In this document: one piece after another, positions 35,548-44,130 of the stretch | Layout: the number at the start of each line of letters is the position of its first letter | Numbering within the stretch: the first letter of the stretch is position 1 | DNA from: Acinetobacter terrae | GTDB lineage: Bacteria > Pseudomonadota > Gammaproteobacteria > Pseudomonadales > Moraxellaceae | Direction of reading: 5' to 3' | DNA: 64,000 nucleotides | Assembly: GCF_013004375.1 (NCBI RefSeq) | Contig: NZ_JABERI010000001.1 | Location: 248,001-312,000, forward strand | Made by a program: the position numbers and the translations under genes | Notes under the pieces: model-generated | Seen by the model: only the letters and a program-made list of their open reading frames with translations | Told to the model about the DNA's origin: nothing | The model's database searches: none

Positions 35548-37167
35548 ATGATTCCGCACGTTTCACGTTTACTCGAACTTTGGCGCATCGCCGCGCACTA
35601 TAGACTCGACACGTTGTTTCCTGCGGAAGAATTACCTGAAAAAGCCCGTCATGTTTTAAGCTTAATTCGCATGCACCCTGCGGCATGGTCCAGTCGTGAA
35701 CGTAAAAATCCACTGAAGCTGAAACAAGCTTTAGAGGAAATGGGACCACTTGCGATCAAACTGGGGCAATTATTATCCACCCGTCGTGATTTGATTCCAC
35801 CTGAAGTTTTACAACAACTGGTACTGCTGCAAGACCGGGTAAAACCTTTTGATAACGATGTTGCCAAAATGCGTATTCAGGAATCATTGAAAGCCGATGT
35901 GAATACCTTGTTTGCCCGTTTTGACACACAACCGCTTGCTGCGGCTTCCATTGCTCAGGTGCATACTGCGGCTTTACATGATGGTCGTGAAGTGGTGGTA
36001 AAAGTCACCCGCCCCAATATTCGTCAGCAAATTTTACAAGATTTTGAAATTCTCGACTGGTTAGGTGCTGCCTTAGAAAAACGCCTGGAAGCGGCACGTG
36101 CACTGCATTTATCTGAAATTATTCAGAACTATCGTCAAATCATTTTAAATGAACTTGATCTGACTTTAGAAGCCGACAACACTCGTCGTATGCGCCATTA
36201 CTTCACTGGCTCAAGCATGATGTATGTGCCTGAAGTGTATATGGATAGCAAAGATGTGATGGTCGCTGAACGCATCACTGGTGTACCAATTTCAGACATT
36301 GCCACTTTTGATCGCATGGGGATGAATCGTGCGGAATTGGCAGAGAAAGGTTTAACCATTTTCTTTACCCAAGTGTTCCGTGACAACTTTTTCCATGCCG
36401 ACATGCACCCCGGTAACGTATTTGTCGAAACCATTAATCCAAGCAATCCACGCTTTATTGCACTGGATTGCGCGATTATGGGTGAGCTGTCTAAACACGA
36501 TCAAATGACCGTGGCGCGCATGTTACTGGCGGTGATGAACAGTGACTTTATGCAGCTTATTCTGGTGGTGCATCAAGCCGGCTGGATTCCGCCTGGTACA
36601 GATCAGGATGCTTTAGCACGTGAAATGCGTCGTACCGTGGGGCCAATGGTATCGAAGCCGATGCATGAATTGGACTTTGCCGGCATTTTGATTCAAGTGA
36701 TGGATATTGCGCGTCGTTTCCATCTGGAAATTCCACCACAGTTGATGCTATTGCTGAAAACACTGGTTCATGTCGAAGGTTTGGGAACAGACCTTTATCC
36801 GGAACTGGACATTTGGAAACTGGCAAAACCAATTCTCAGGGATTGGATTAAAGCGCAAATGAATCCTCAGAAGAATCTGAAGGAATTGGGACAAAAAATT
36901 CCTGATCTTCTTCTGGGTGCACAAGACTTGCCAAGCTTAATGATCGACAGTTTAAACGGTCTAAAAAATCAATCGGCTTGGCATTCCAAGCAGTTGCATG
37001 AACTGCAAAGCATGCGTTTGCAGATGGAACATCAGCAAAAACGCAGCTGGATTTTCGGCAGCATGATGGCAATTTTCTTATCGATTGCGATTATTGCACC
37101 TTGGTATGTTTCGATTCTTTTGATTGCATTTTCCAGCTTACTTGCTGTTTGGCGTGTATTTAAATAG
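35548..37167 (+). CDS. ubiB: Ubiquinone biosynthesis atypical kinase UbiB
   Basis: ABC1/ADCK-family protein needed for ubiquinone synthesis, with ATPase rather than ordinary kinase activity. The family KxGQ motif is in MGPLAIKLGQLLSTRRDLIP. The catalytic region has AAASIAQVHTA and DNFFHADMHPGNVFVE (HxDxHPGN). The C-terminus has two hydrophobic segments (FGSMMAIFLSIAIIAPWYVS, ILLIAFSSLLAVW). At 539 aa it is standard. It is the last gene of the unit and is followed directly by a terminator hairpin. Confidence 0.96.
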   Translation: MIPHVSRLLELWRIAAHYRLDTLFPAEELPEKARHVLSLIRMHPAAWSSRERKNPLKLKQALEEMGPLAIKLGQLLSTRRDLIPPEVLQQLVLLQDRVKPFDNDVAKMRIQESLKADVNTLFARFDTQPLAAASIAQVHTAALHDGREVVVKVTRPNIRQQILQDFEILDWLGAALEKRLEAARALHLSEIIQNYRQIILNELDLTLEADNTRRMRHYFTGSSMMYVPEVYMDSKDVMVAERITGVPISDIATFDRMGMNRAELAEKGLTIFFTQVFRDNFFHADMHPGNVFVETINPSNPRFIALDCAIMGELSKHDQMTVARMLLAVMNSDFMQLILVVHQAGWIPPGTDQDALAREMRRTVGPMVSKPMHELDFAGILIQVMDIARRFHLEIPPQLMLLLKTLVHVEGLGTDLYPELDIWKLAKPILRDWIKAQMNPQKNLKELGQKIPDLLLGAQDLPSLMIDSLNGLKNQSAWHSKQLHELQSMRLQMEHQQKRSWIFGSMMAIFLSIAIIAPWYVSILLIAFSSLLAVWRVFK

Positions 37168-37192
37168 AGTTATTCTTTAATTAACTCTATTT
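37162..37192 (+). terminator. Terminator overlapping the ubiB stop
   Basis: AAATAGAGTTA and TAACTCTATTT are perfect 11-bp arms around a 9-nt loop. The ubiB stop codon lies inside the first arm. A second hairpin follows at 37221-37258 (TCTATTTCGA / TCGGAATAGA, then T-rich). Confidence 0.75.
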
Positions 37193-37632
37193 AAAACAAT
37201 TAAATACCTTCCTATTCAAGTCTATTTCGACACAAAGATCGGAATAGATTTTTATTTTAATATTCTCGTATTATTAAGACTATTTACAAGATTAAAATAG
37301 ACAAAAAATCAACCAATCTATTTCTTTATTTTTATGATCAATAAAAAATTTATTCTTCATACCAACTTAAAAACACCTACGCATTAATATAAATAAAAAT
37401 TATTTAACCAAGAAATTAAAACACTATTTTTATTTAAAATAAAAATACCACCACCAAATAACCAATAACAACAATTAGATATAAAATATAAACCATAATA
37501 TTATCGATATTTAAATTTTTAAAACAAGAATACATGTAAATGTAATAATTAATAGATATATATATCAATACTTATTTTGATCCTTTTTTTTGATATAAGA
37601 GAAAGAATAACAATAATACTCGGATAAGAAAA
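37168..37632. other. 465-bp very AT-rich non-coding region
   Basis: Beyond the two ubiB-side hairpins I see no gene. The DNA is dominated by A and T runs and is the most AT-rich stretch in the window. It precedes the lipoprotein gene and presumably holds its promoter. I cannot pick one out reliably in so much TATA-like sequence. Confidence 0.7.
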
Positions 37633-39144
37633 ATGTTAACTAAAATTTCAAAAATTCATGTATTTACAATTGCCATTTCAAGTTTTTTAACTGCTTGTGG
37701 TGATGGAAGCGATAATACAGAAAGTAGCAATTTCACTCCTACCCCCATTAACGGTACGGCCGTAGATTTTTATTTAAAAAATGCGGATATAAAATTTGAT
37801 GACTGTGAAAACAAGTCCATAAAAACAGATGCAAAGGGTAATTTTTCATTTACAACAACCGCTGCTTGCAATGAGTCTGCTCTTACCATTACAGGTGGTA
37901 TAGATATTGGTACTAACCTGCCGTTTACGGGTACATTAAAATTTAAAAAAATGGATTTAAAAAATCTAAAAAATGGAACCCTCGTTGTTAGTCCTTTAAC
38001 GTCATTAGAATATTATTTAGAAAAAGCAGGACAATCTGGCAAATTAGATAAAATTTTAACGAATTTAGGCTTGAGTAATATTAACAATATTTCGCAATTT
38101 GATCCGGCAAAAGATGGTGATGCTCATACGATGGCTGTGGTATTTATTTTCCAGCAACTTGCCACTCAAATTGAGGATCGTCTACAAACAATCAATAAAA
38201 GTGATGGCTCAACTGCATTTACTCAGGAACAAGCGGCTCAAATTACTTTCGACACATTGATTAGTCAATTATCAACTCAACCATTATTTGCTACAAACTC
38301 GGCTAAAATTGATTCTGCTGTATTAAAAAATATTATTAATAAGGCTATCGATAATGCAAAAGCTAAAATGAATGATTCAAATATCATTATAGATACAACA
38401 TTTACAGATCAAATTAGCAGCAATATCATTGCTGTTTCAACTGCAATTGCTAACATTGCTCAGAATGGTGGAACAAGTGCTAATTTATTATCAGAATTGC
38501 AAAAAAATCCTGACGTACTTGAAACCATTACAGAGAATTTAAAATCCCCTATATATAATGATTTATTTTTAGCAAATTACGATATTGCTGCCATTAAAGC
38601 TTCTAGTGCGACCAACCCACTAAATATCAATTTTGCAAATTTGAATAATACTCTGGCTGTACAATTTAAGTTGGCAAATACAAAATCAGAATTAAATGAT
38701 ACTGTAGCATTGGCCTTCAAATTAGAGGGAAGTAAGGGCTCATATCGCGAAAATTTAAATGTAAGTATTAACAACATTCAAGTTAAATTTAATAATCAGG
38801 GTTCAATCATATCGGCAAAAATACCTAAAAATACCATTATTAATATTTCCTCTTCTTTTAAAAATATCCAGCAGTTTCAATTTAGTGTTCCACAAGATCT
38901 AGTTATCAATTCTAATGGTAATATTTCTGTAAATTATTTAATCCAAAGTCATGGCGCATTAAAAGATTATTACAATAATTATATCAACAAATTGCCAACT
39001 GGAAGTTTAATCCAAGTAACTGCTTATATATTACCTAGCACTTATACAATTAATCCCCAACTAAATCTACCCCAAGAAACTGTCACTATCGGTACTTCAA
39101 CATTCAAAAGTTCTGCATTGACTGGCTATTTTAAATTAAATTAA
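37633..39144 (+). CDS. Large predicted lipoprotein of unknown function
   Basis: A 503-aa protein with a lipoprotein signal: hydrophobic VFTIAISSFL, then the lipobox LTAC with acylated Cys at residue 22 and a following GDGSDN. The first domain (residues 36-80) has carboxypeptidase-regulatory-like features (TDAKGNFSF) and two cysteines. LVVSPLTSLEYYL and FDPAKDGDA follow, as in some surface proteins that open with such a module. The C-terminal half is Asn/Ile/Ser-rich and probably beta structure. Base composition is more AT-rich than in the neighbours, suggesting acquisition or relaxed selection. Function is unknown. Confidence 0.75.
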   Translation: MLTKISKIHVFTIAISSFLTACGDGSDNTESSNFTPTPINGTAVDFYLKNADIKFDDCENKSIKTDAKGNFSFTTTAACNESALTITGGIDIGTNLPFTGTLKFKKMDLKNLKNGTLVVSPLTSLEYYLEKAGQSGKLDKILTNLGLSNINNISQFDPAKDGDAHTMAVVFIFQQLATQIEDRLQTINKSDGSTAFTQEQAAQITFDTLISQLSTQPLFATNSAKIDSAVLKNIINKAIDNAKAKMNDSNIIIDTTFTDQISSNIIAVSTAIANIAQNGGTSANLLSELQKNPDVLETITENLKSPIYNDLFLANYDIAAIKASSATNPLNINFANLNNTLAVQFKLANTKSELNDTVALAFKLEGSKGSYRENLNVSINNIQVKFNNQGSIISAKIPKNTIINISSSFKNIQQFQFSVPQDLVINSNGNISVNYLIQSHGALKDYYNNYINKLPTGSLIQVTAYILPSTYTINPQLNLPQETVTIGTSTFKSSALTGYFKLN

Positions 39145-39150
39145 TTAATG

Positions 39151-39178
39151 AAAATCCAACCTTAAAGCTGGATTTTTT
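39151..39178 (+). terminator. Terminator after the lipoprotein gene
   Basis: AAATCCA and TGGATTT stems around a short loop, with T-tract. It separates the lipoprotein from the barrel gene, although both point the same way. Confidence 0.8.
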
Positions 39179-39214
39179 CTTGTGTAATAAAAATTATTTT
39201 AGTGATGTGGCTAT

Positions 39215-40318
39215 ATGAAATTTAATTTTTTGCCTTTATGTCTCGGCCTAATATATGGATCTTCAATATATGCAGCACCTGAAGATCTCTTTCTTCAAGC
39301 AGATAATTTTACGGAAAAGACCTCATCTCCGTTTAAATTAACACTGGGTTTGGATGCAGTTGATGAAACGATTGATTTTTTTGATATTCGACAAAATGAA
39401 GGTGTAACAGATAATAGTACCGGTGATTATCTTGGTGCCCACCTTGCCGCTGAATATAAGTTCCATCCTCAATGGTTATTAGAAGGATCTTACTGGTATA
39501 GAGAGATTGATTATTCTCAAGATACCAATACCATTCATAGCACGCTATTAGGTATACGCTATTTTCCTGACTTTCAACTTGATAAAAATAATACATTATT
39601 GTTTAGGGCCAGTGTTTGGAAAAATGCAGCTGATGAATTAAACAAATCAACACCCACAGCAGTGAACCAAAAAACTTTTGAACAAGTGACGGTTAACCAG
39701 CCACAAGACCTTAACTTTCAGCTAGATACTGTTTTTTCACGCAAAATTGACCACATGAATCAAATCAATATATTTACTTCATTTGGATTTAGTAAAGTCG
39801 AGGTAAAAAATTTAAATATCCAGGCCCAATCTAATGGGTGCTTAATGAATATAAATATTCACTCAAACAATCAATTTACTGGGAATTTAGTTCAACCATG
39901 CTCTATCGGTAATATACCAATCACTCAATTAAACGTTTCTGGCGATGCGAATGAATACGGTATTGATATACAAAAAGATTTAAATTATGAGAGTTACTAT
40001 GCAAGCTTTGGGGGGTCTTGGAACTTGCGCTTTCAAAACTTTGAAAGTCAACTTGCATACCAGTATCAATATTTATGGCGTAACGACATTGATGATCGTG
40101 TAAGCAACTTTGGCAATCAAGCTATTAGAGATAACCATAGTTTAGGTGGGAAATTTAGTTACGATTTCACACCCAAAATTACGGCTTTTATTAAAGGCGA
40201 ACTATATCACCATAACTTTGTCGGGCACATACCCTTTTTATACAATGCAGTTACAGCCTCGCGACTTGATAAGCGCTATGGCCTTGCCTCTTTAGGTGTG
40301 CAATTTAAAGGTTTCTGA
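39215..40318 (+). CDS. Predicted outer-membrane beta-barrel protein
   Basis: A 367-aa protein with a signal peptide (MKFNFLPLCLGLIYGSSIYA). Alternating hydrophobic/polar strands run through the protein, for example LGAHLAAEYKFHPQWLLEGS and SQLAYQYQYLW. The C-terminal Phe (LGVQFKGF) is the usual BAM recognition end. One central loop holds two cysteines (NGCLMNIN, PCSIGN). I see no TPR region, so it is not a full-length Slam-type translocator. It lies 70 bp after the lipoprotein gene; the two may work together (inference). I do not recognise the exact family. Confidence 0.72.
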   Translation: MKFNFLPLCLGLIYGSSIYAAPEDLFLQADNFTEKTSSPFKLTLGLDAVDETIDFFDIRQNEGVTDNSTGDYLGAHLAAEYKFHPQWLLEGSYWYREIDYSQDTNTIHSTLLGIRYFPDFQLDKNNTLLFRASVWKNAADELNKSTPTAVNQKTFEQVTVNQPQDLNFQLDTVFSRKIDHMNQINIFTSFGFSKVEVKNLNIQAQSNGCLMNINIHSNNQFTGNLVQPCSIGNIPITQLNVSGDANEYGIDIQKDLNYESYYASFGGSWNLRFQNFESQLAYQYQYLWRNDIDDRVSNFGNQAIRDNHSLGGKFSYDFTPKITAFIKGELYHHNFVGHIPFLYNAVTASRLDKRYGLASLGVQFKGF

Positions 40319-40452
40319 GTTATTGAATAACTTCATTTTTTACGGTTTTAAATATGTAATGACTTTAAAGTCATTTTTGGGTACTTCTCGCCATTGGGTC
40401 AAAAAATGTTTGCCCTAGAATAAACAAACACTTGTCTTGTATTGATTCTGCC

Positions 40453-41532
40453 ATGACCCAGATTTTGCAAAAACGTGCCCCTGCCCTGAGCGTTCGTGCC
40501 GGATACCTCGCACGTCAACTGATTAAAAAAGAAGGTTTACAGGCAAGCTTTGTCGATACTATTCCCGGCGCTGCAGGTGGTCCGAAAGGTATTGGCATTC
40601 AAGGTTTAGATCAGGCCATTTTTGGCGATTTCTTTGCACAAGCACCACAACGCAGAACCCTGATTGGTTCTTCGATTGGTAGTTGGCGTTTTGCCAGTAT
40701 TTTGGCGTGGGGTGCTAAAGAAGGGACTGAACGTCTTTCAGAACTTTATACAAACCTATATTTTCATAAAAAAATGTCGCGTCAAGATGTCGGTAATATT
40801 TGCCGAGGCATGTTGATTGATCTGATTCAAGGCAAAGAACAACAACTGGTTAATCATCCTGACTATCATCTCACTGTGATTTCAATTAAAGCACAGCATA
40901 TTTTCCAAAGTGATAAGAGCTTTCCCCTCCTTGCCTCTATCGCGGGCATTGTTGGTAGTAATGCACTCGGTCGCAAACACAATCGTCTGTTTATGCAGCG
41001 CGTGATCAGCCAACCCTCATCCGGTCAGCAATTTAAAGTGGAGGATGACTTTGTCACCCATTATCAAACTTTAAATAGCGACAATGTCACGCCTTGGCTC
41101 ATGGCTTCTGCGTCTATTCCAGGTGTTATGGCGGCTATTCGTGATATTCCTGATGCACCCAAAGGCAGTTACCGTGATGGCGGTTTAATTGATTATCACA
41201 TCGACCTGCCTTTTGAGAGCCAAGGCATTGTGCTGTATCCACACTTTAGCGACCGCATTACACCAGGCTGGTTCGATAAAATGTTTAAAAATCGTAAAGC
41301 CAATCCTGAAAATCAGGCACGAACTTTATTGCTATCCCCGTCTGCAGAATATTTGCAATCCTTGCCGCTCGGACGCCTGCCCGATCGTAAAGACTTCACT
41401 TTAAAGGATTTAGATCAGAAACAGCGCATTCAAATGTGGAACCAGTGTGTAGCCGAAAGTCAGCGCTTGGGGGATGAATTTTTGGAAATGGTGGAAAAAC
41501 AGAACTTCCCGCAGTTTATGCAGGATTTATAA
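40453..41532 (+). CDS. Patatin-like phospholipase family protein
   Basis: Predicted Ser-Asp lipid acyl hydrolase. The nucleophile elbow GSSIGSWR (GxSxG) and the later YRDGGLIDYH (DGG with catalytic Asp) are the two halves of the patatin dyad. PGAAGGPKGIGIQGLD near the start fits the oxyanion region. The frame begins at a TTG (40432), but the ATG at 40453 is the more likely start; neither has a clear ribosome site. There is no signal peptide, so it is probably cytoplasmic or peripheral. The substrate is unknown. Confidence 0.85.
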   Translation: MTQILQKRAPALSVRAGYLARQLIKKEGLQASFVDTIPGAAGGPKGIGIQGLDQAIFGDFFAQAPQRRTLIGSSIGSWRFASILAWGAKEGTERLSELYTNLYFHKKMSRQDVGNICRGMLIDLIQGKEQQLVNHPDYHLTVISIKAQHIFQSDKSFPLLASIAGIVGSNALGRKHNRLFMQRVISQPSSGQQFKVEDDFVTHYQTLNSDNVTPWLMASASIPGVMAAIRDIPDAPKGSYRDGGLIDYHIDLPFESQGIVLYPHFSDRITPGWFDKMFKNRKANPENQARTLLLSPSAEYLQSLPLGRLPDRKDFTLKDLDQKQRIQMWNQCVAESQRLGDEFLEMVEKQNFPQFMQDL

Positions 41533-41547
41533 AACCACTTTGAGTTG

Positions 41548-41567
41548 AGCCTATCCATCGATAGGCT
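41548..41567 (+). terminator. Hairpin after the patatin-like gene
   Basis: AGCCTATC, loop CATC, GATAGGCT: a perfect 8-bp stem 15 bp past the stop. The T-tract is weak. Confidence 0.6.
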
Positions 41568-41594
41568 TAATCTTACTTAAGATACATGTTTTCA

Positions 41595-41689
41595 ATCATT
41601 TGGTTTTTAATCAATTTTTGCATATAAAAATAAAGAAATACATTTGCACGAAAAAAACATGCAACTGCGTGATGAGTAAACCAAATGAT
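41595..41689. repeat. Nested inverted repeat upstream of hisIE
   Basis: Outer arms ATCATTTGGTTT (41595-41606) and AAACCAAATGAT (41678-41689) are a perfect 12-bp inverted repeat 71 bp apart. Inner arms TTGCAT (41618-41623) and ATGCAA (41659-41664) nest inside. It could fold as one long RNA structure or hold paired protein sites. It lies about 105 bp upstream of hisIE. Confidence 0.6.
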
Positions 41690-41793
41690 CATAGGCATAT
41701 TTTTTTCTCAAACAGTCGCTAATCACGTACACTATGTAGTTGCGATTTTAATTCGCTCTTTTCCATTTTGAACATATTTTTGGTGAAATTCTC

Positions 41794-42585
41794 ATGAACA
41801 ACTTGCAATGGCTCGATGAAGTAAAATTTAACGAACAAGGTCTAATCCCTGCCATTGCACAGCATCATCAAACCGGTCGTGTGCTCATGGTCGCATGGAT
41901 GAATCGTGAAGCTTTGGCTTTAACTGCAGAAAAAAACCAAGCAGTTTACTTCTCACGTTCACGCAAAAAATTATGGCATAAAGGTGAAGAATCAGGTCAT
42001 TTCCAAACCGTGCATGAAATCCGTCTAGACTGTGATGCGGACGTGATTGTATTGCAAATTGAACAACATGGCGGCATTGCCTGTCATACCGGTCGTGAAT
42101 CGTGTTTCTACCGTAAATTGACCTCAAACGGCTGGGAAATTGTCGATGCGCAATTAAAAGATCCAAGCCAGATTTATGCTGAAAAACCTGCCCATTCACA
42201 TAATCCACATACTCTGGCCATGAATGCCTCAACTGCCCAATCTGAACAAGTGGAAGTGCTGGATTATTTAGGTCAGATGATGACCGAGCGCAAAGCGGCA
42301 GATCCGGACTCCTCATATGTGGCGAAGCTGTATCACAAAGGCTTAAACAAAATCTTAGAAAAAGTCGGTGAAGAAAGCATTGAAACCATCATTGCAGCCA
42401 AAGACTTTAAAGCTGAAGCGCATGAAGATAATAAAAATGACCTGATTTATGAAGTGGCTGATTTATGGTTCCATACCATTGTGATGTTGGGCTATTTCGA
42501 TCTTGAACCACAAGTGGTTTTAAACGAACTGGCGCGTCGCCAAGGCTTATCCGGATTGGTTGAAAAAGCCAATCGTCAACACTAA
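41794..42585 (+). CDS. hisI: Bifunctional phosphoribosyl-AMP cyclohydrolase / phosphoribosyl-ATP pyrophosphatase
   Basis: Catalyses steps 2 and 3 of histidine biosynthesis (HisIE). The HisI domain covers about residues 1-125, with the metal/zinc region [20 protein letters not shown], then RESCFYRKL. The HisE domain covers residues 150-263, with [20 protein letters not shown] and [10 protein letters not shown], which hold the acidic metal ligands. At 263 aa the fused form is longer than the E. coli enzyme because of a linker of about 25 residues ([18 protein letters not shown]). No other his gene is adjacent. Confidence 0.95.
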   Translation: MNNLQWLDEVKFNEQGLIPAIAQHHQTGRVLMVAWMNREALALTAEKNQAVYFSRSRKKLWHKGEESGHFQTVHEIRLDCDADVIVLQIEQHGGIACHTGRESCFYRKLTSNGWEIVDAQLKDPSQIYAEKPAHSHNPHTLAMNASTAQSEQVEVLDYLGQMMTERKAADPDSSYVAKLYHKGLNKILEKVGEESIETIIAAKDFKAEAHEDNKNDLIYEVADLWFHTIVMLGYFDLEPQVVLNELARRQGLSGLVEKANRQH

Positions 42586-42595
42586 GCCGGTGACT

Positions 42596-44101
42596 GTGTC
42601 TAATTCGCAAAAACCGAGTGCAACCTATGAGCAAGCCATTGCCATAGATAATGCGCGTTTGGGCAAATCCTTTAAAGTGATTGCTTATGCAGGCACAGGT
42701 AAAACCACCACTTTACAAATGATCAGTGATGCCATGCCCGAGCGGCGTGGCATGTATCTGGCGTTTAACAAAGCCATTGCCTCAGAAGCGCAAAGTAAAT
42801 TTCATCGTGGTGTCGACTGTCGTACTTTTCACTCGCTGGCTTTTCGTAGTGTTCCACGTGGTGTGACTGATAAACTGCGTTTACCGCGTTTAAGTCCAAG
42901 TTTTATTGCCAAGGAATATCGACTGCAACCGATTACCTTGCGCCGAATGATGGGTGGACGTTATGAAAAATACGTCATGATGCCGAGTCGTTTGGCCAGT
43001 TTAGTTGCCAATGCAGTGAGCTATTTCTGTTCGACCAGTTCGCAATATCCTGCGCCACGCCACTTGCAAGCACCAAGCTGGTTACATCCAGATGATATCG
43101 TTGAATTGCAAAAGCATCTTTATCCAGCAATTGAGCGGCGCTGGTTAGAGTCGATTGACCAGAATCATCAAGCCGGGATTGGTCACGATATTTACCTGAA
43201 ACTTTGGGCTTTATCTGAACCGAATATCCCCACAGATTATGTGTTGTTTGATGAAGCACAAGATGCCGACCCACTGATGCTGGGGATTTTACTGCGCCAA
43301 AGAAATACCCAGGTGATTTATGTTGGTGATGCTCATCAACAGATTTATGCATGGCGCGGTGCAGTCAATGCCATGAAGCAGCTGCCCTTGCCTGAATCTC
43401 GTTTAACCACCTCATTTCGTTTTGGTGAAGAGATTGCCTTAAATGCCAATGCGATTTTGGGTGCTTTAAATGAAACCGTGCCTTTGCTCGGTAATCCGCA
43501 TCTCCATTCTAAAGTAGTCAATAAACCGCATACCAAACAACGCGATGCGATTTTATGTCGTACCAATGCCCGTGCGATGGAGTTATTGCTTGCCGGTTTG
43601 CTGCATGGCGAAAAAGTCAGTTTGCAAGCTGACCATGTCAAACTGAACCGTTTTGTCGATGCCGCCAGCATGCTGAAACAAGGCAAACGAGTAACTGATG
43701 TGCCTGAACTGGCGTGGTTTAATTCATGGCATGACGTGCATGAATACTGTGAAACCAATGACGGCAGTGACATTAAACCTTTGGTGAAACTGGTCGATGA
43801 TCACGGTACCGATCCACTCAAAAGAGCCTTGGCAAAAATCACCCCGATTGAACATGCCGACTACATTATCTCGACTGCACACAAAGCCAAAGGTTTGGAG
43901 TGGGATCGCGTGCATATCGAAGATGACTATCAATTTAAGGTTAATGAAAAAGACCATAAAATTAGTGACGAAGAGTTAAGATTGCTTTACGTTGCCTGTA
44001 CACGTGCTAAAGTAAGTTTAAATATTCACCACATTTACGATTTGGTGCAACAACTTAAAAAGCAAATGCCATTATCGTTGCGTAAAGCCGTGGGAGAATA
44101 A
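42596..44101 (+). CDS. UvrD-like helicase of the FBH1 type
   Basis: Superfamily 1A DNA helicase. Walker A is IAYAGTGKTTTLQ (near residue 30). The block YLAFNKAIASEAQ followed by CRTFHSLAFR is characteristic of FBH1-like helicases. Motif II is LFDEAQDADP, then VGDAHQQIYAWRGA, STAHKAKGLEWDRV and LLYVACTRAK. All helicase motifs look intact. The frame opens with a TTG inside hisIE; I prefer the GTG at 42596 (MSNSQKPS), 11 bp past the hisIE stop, though no clear ribosome site exists. It is followed by an AAA protein 29 bp on. Eukaryotic FBH1 limits recombination; a similar role here is inference. Confidence 0.88.
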   Translation: MSNSQKPSATYEQAIAIDNARLGKSFKVIAYAGTGKTTTLQMISDAMPERRGMYLAFNKAIASEAQSKFHRGVDCRTFHSLAFRSVPRGVTDKLRLPRLSPSFIAKEYRLQPITLRRMMGGRYEKYVMMPSRLASLVANAVSYFCSTSSQYPAPRHLQAPSWLHPDDIVELQKHLYPAIERRWLESIDQNHQAGIGHDIYLKLWALSEPNIPTDYVLFDEAQDADPLMLGILLRQRNTQVIYVGDAHQQIYAWRGAVNAMKQLPLPESRLTTSFRFGEEIALNANAILGALNETVPLLGNPHLHSKVVNKPHTKQRDAILCRTNARAMELLLAGLLHGEKVSLQADHVKLNRFVDAASMLKQGKRVTDVPELAWFNSWHDVHEYCETNDGSDIKPLVKLVDDHGTDPLKRALAKITPIEHADYIISTAHKAKGLEWDRVHIEDDYQFKVNEKDHKISDEELRLLYVACTRAKVSLNIHHIYDLVQQLKKQMPLSLRKAVGE

Positions 44102-44130
44102 TTCAGCTCATTTCGCAATGTAGGTGTTTT

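Noticed and set aside
39215..40318. Slam-type lipoprotein translocator
   Set aside because: Slam proteins carry an N-terminal TPR region and a larger barrel; here only a barrel-sized protein is present.
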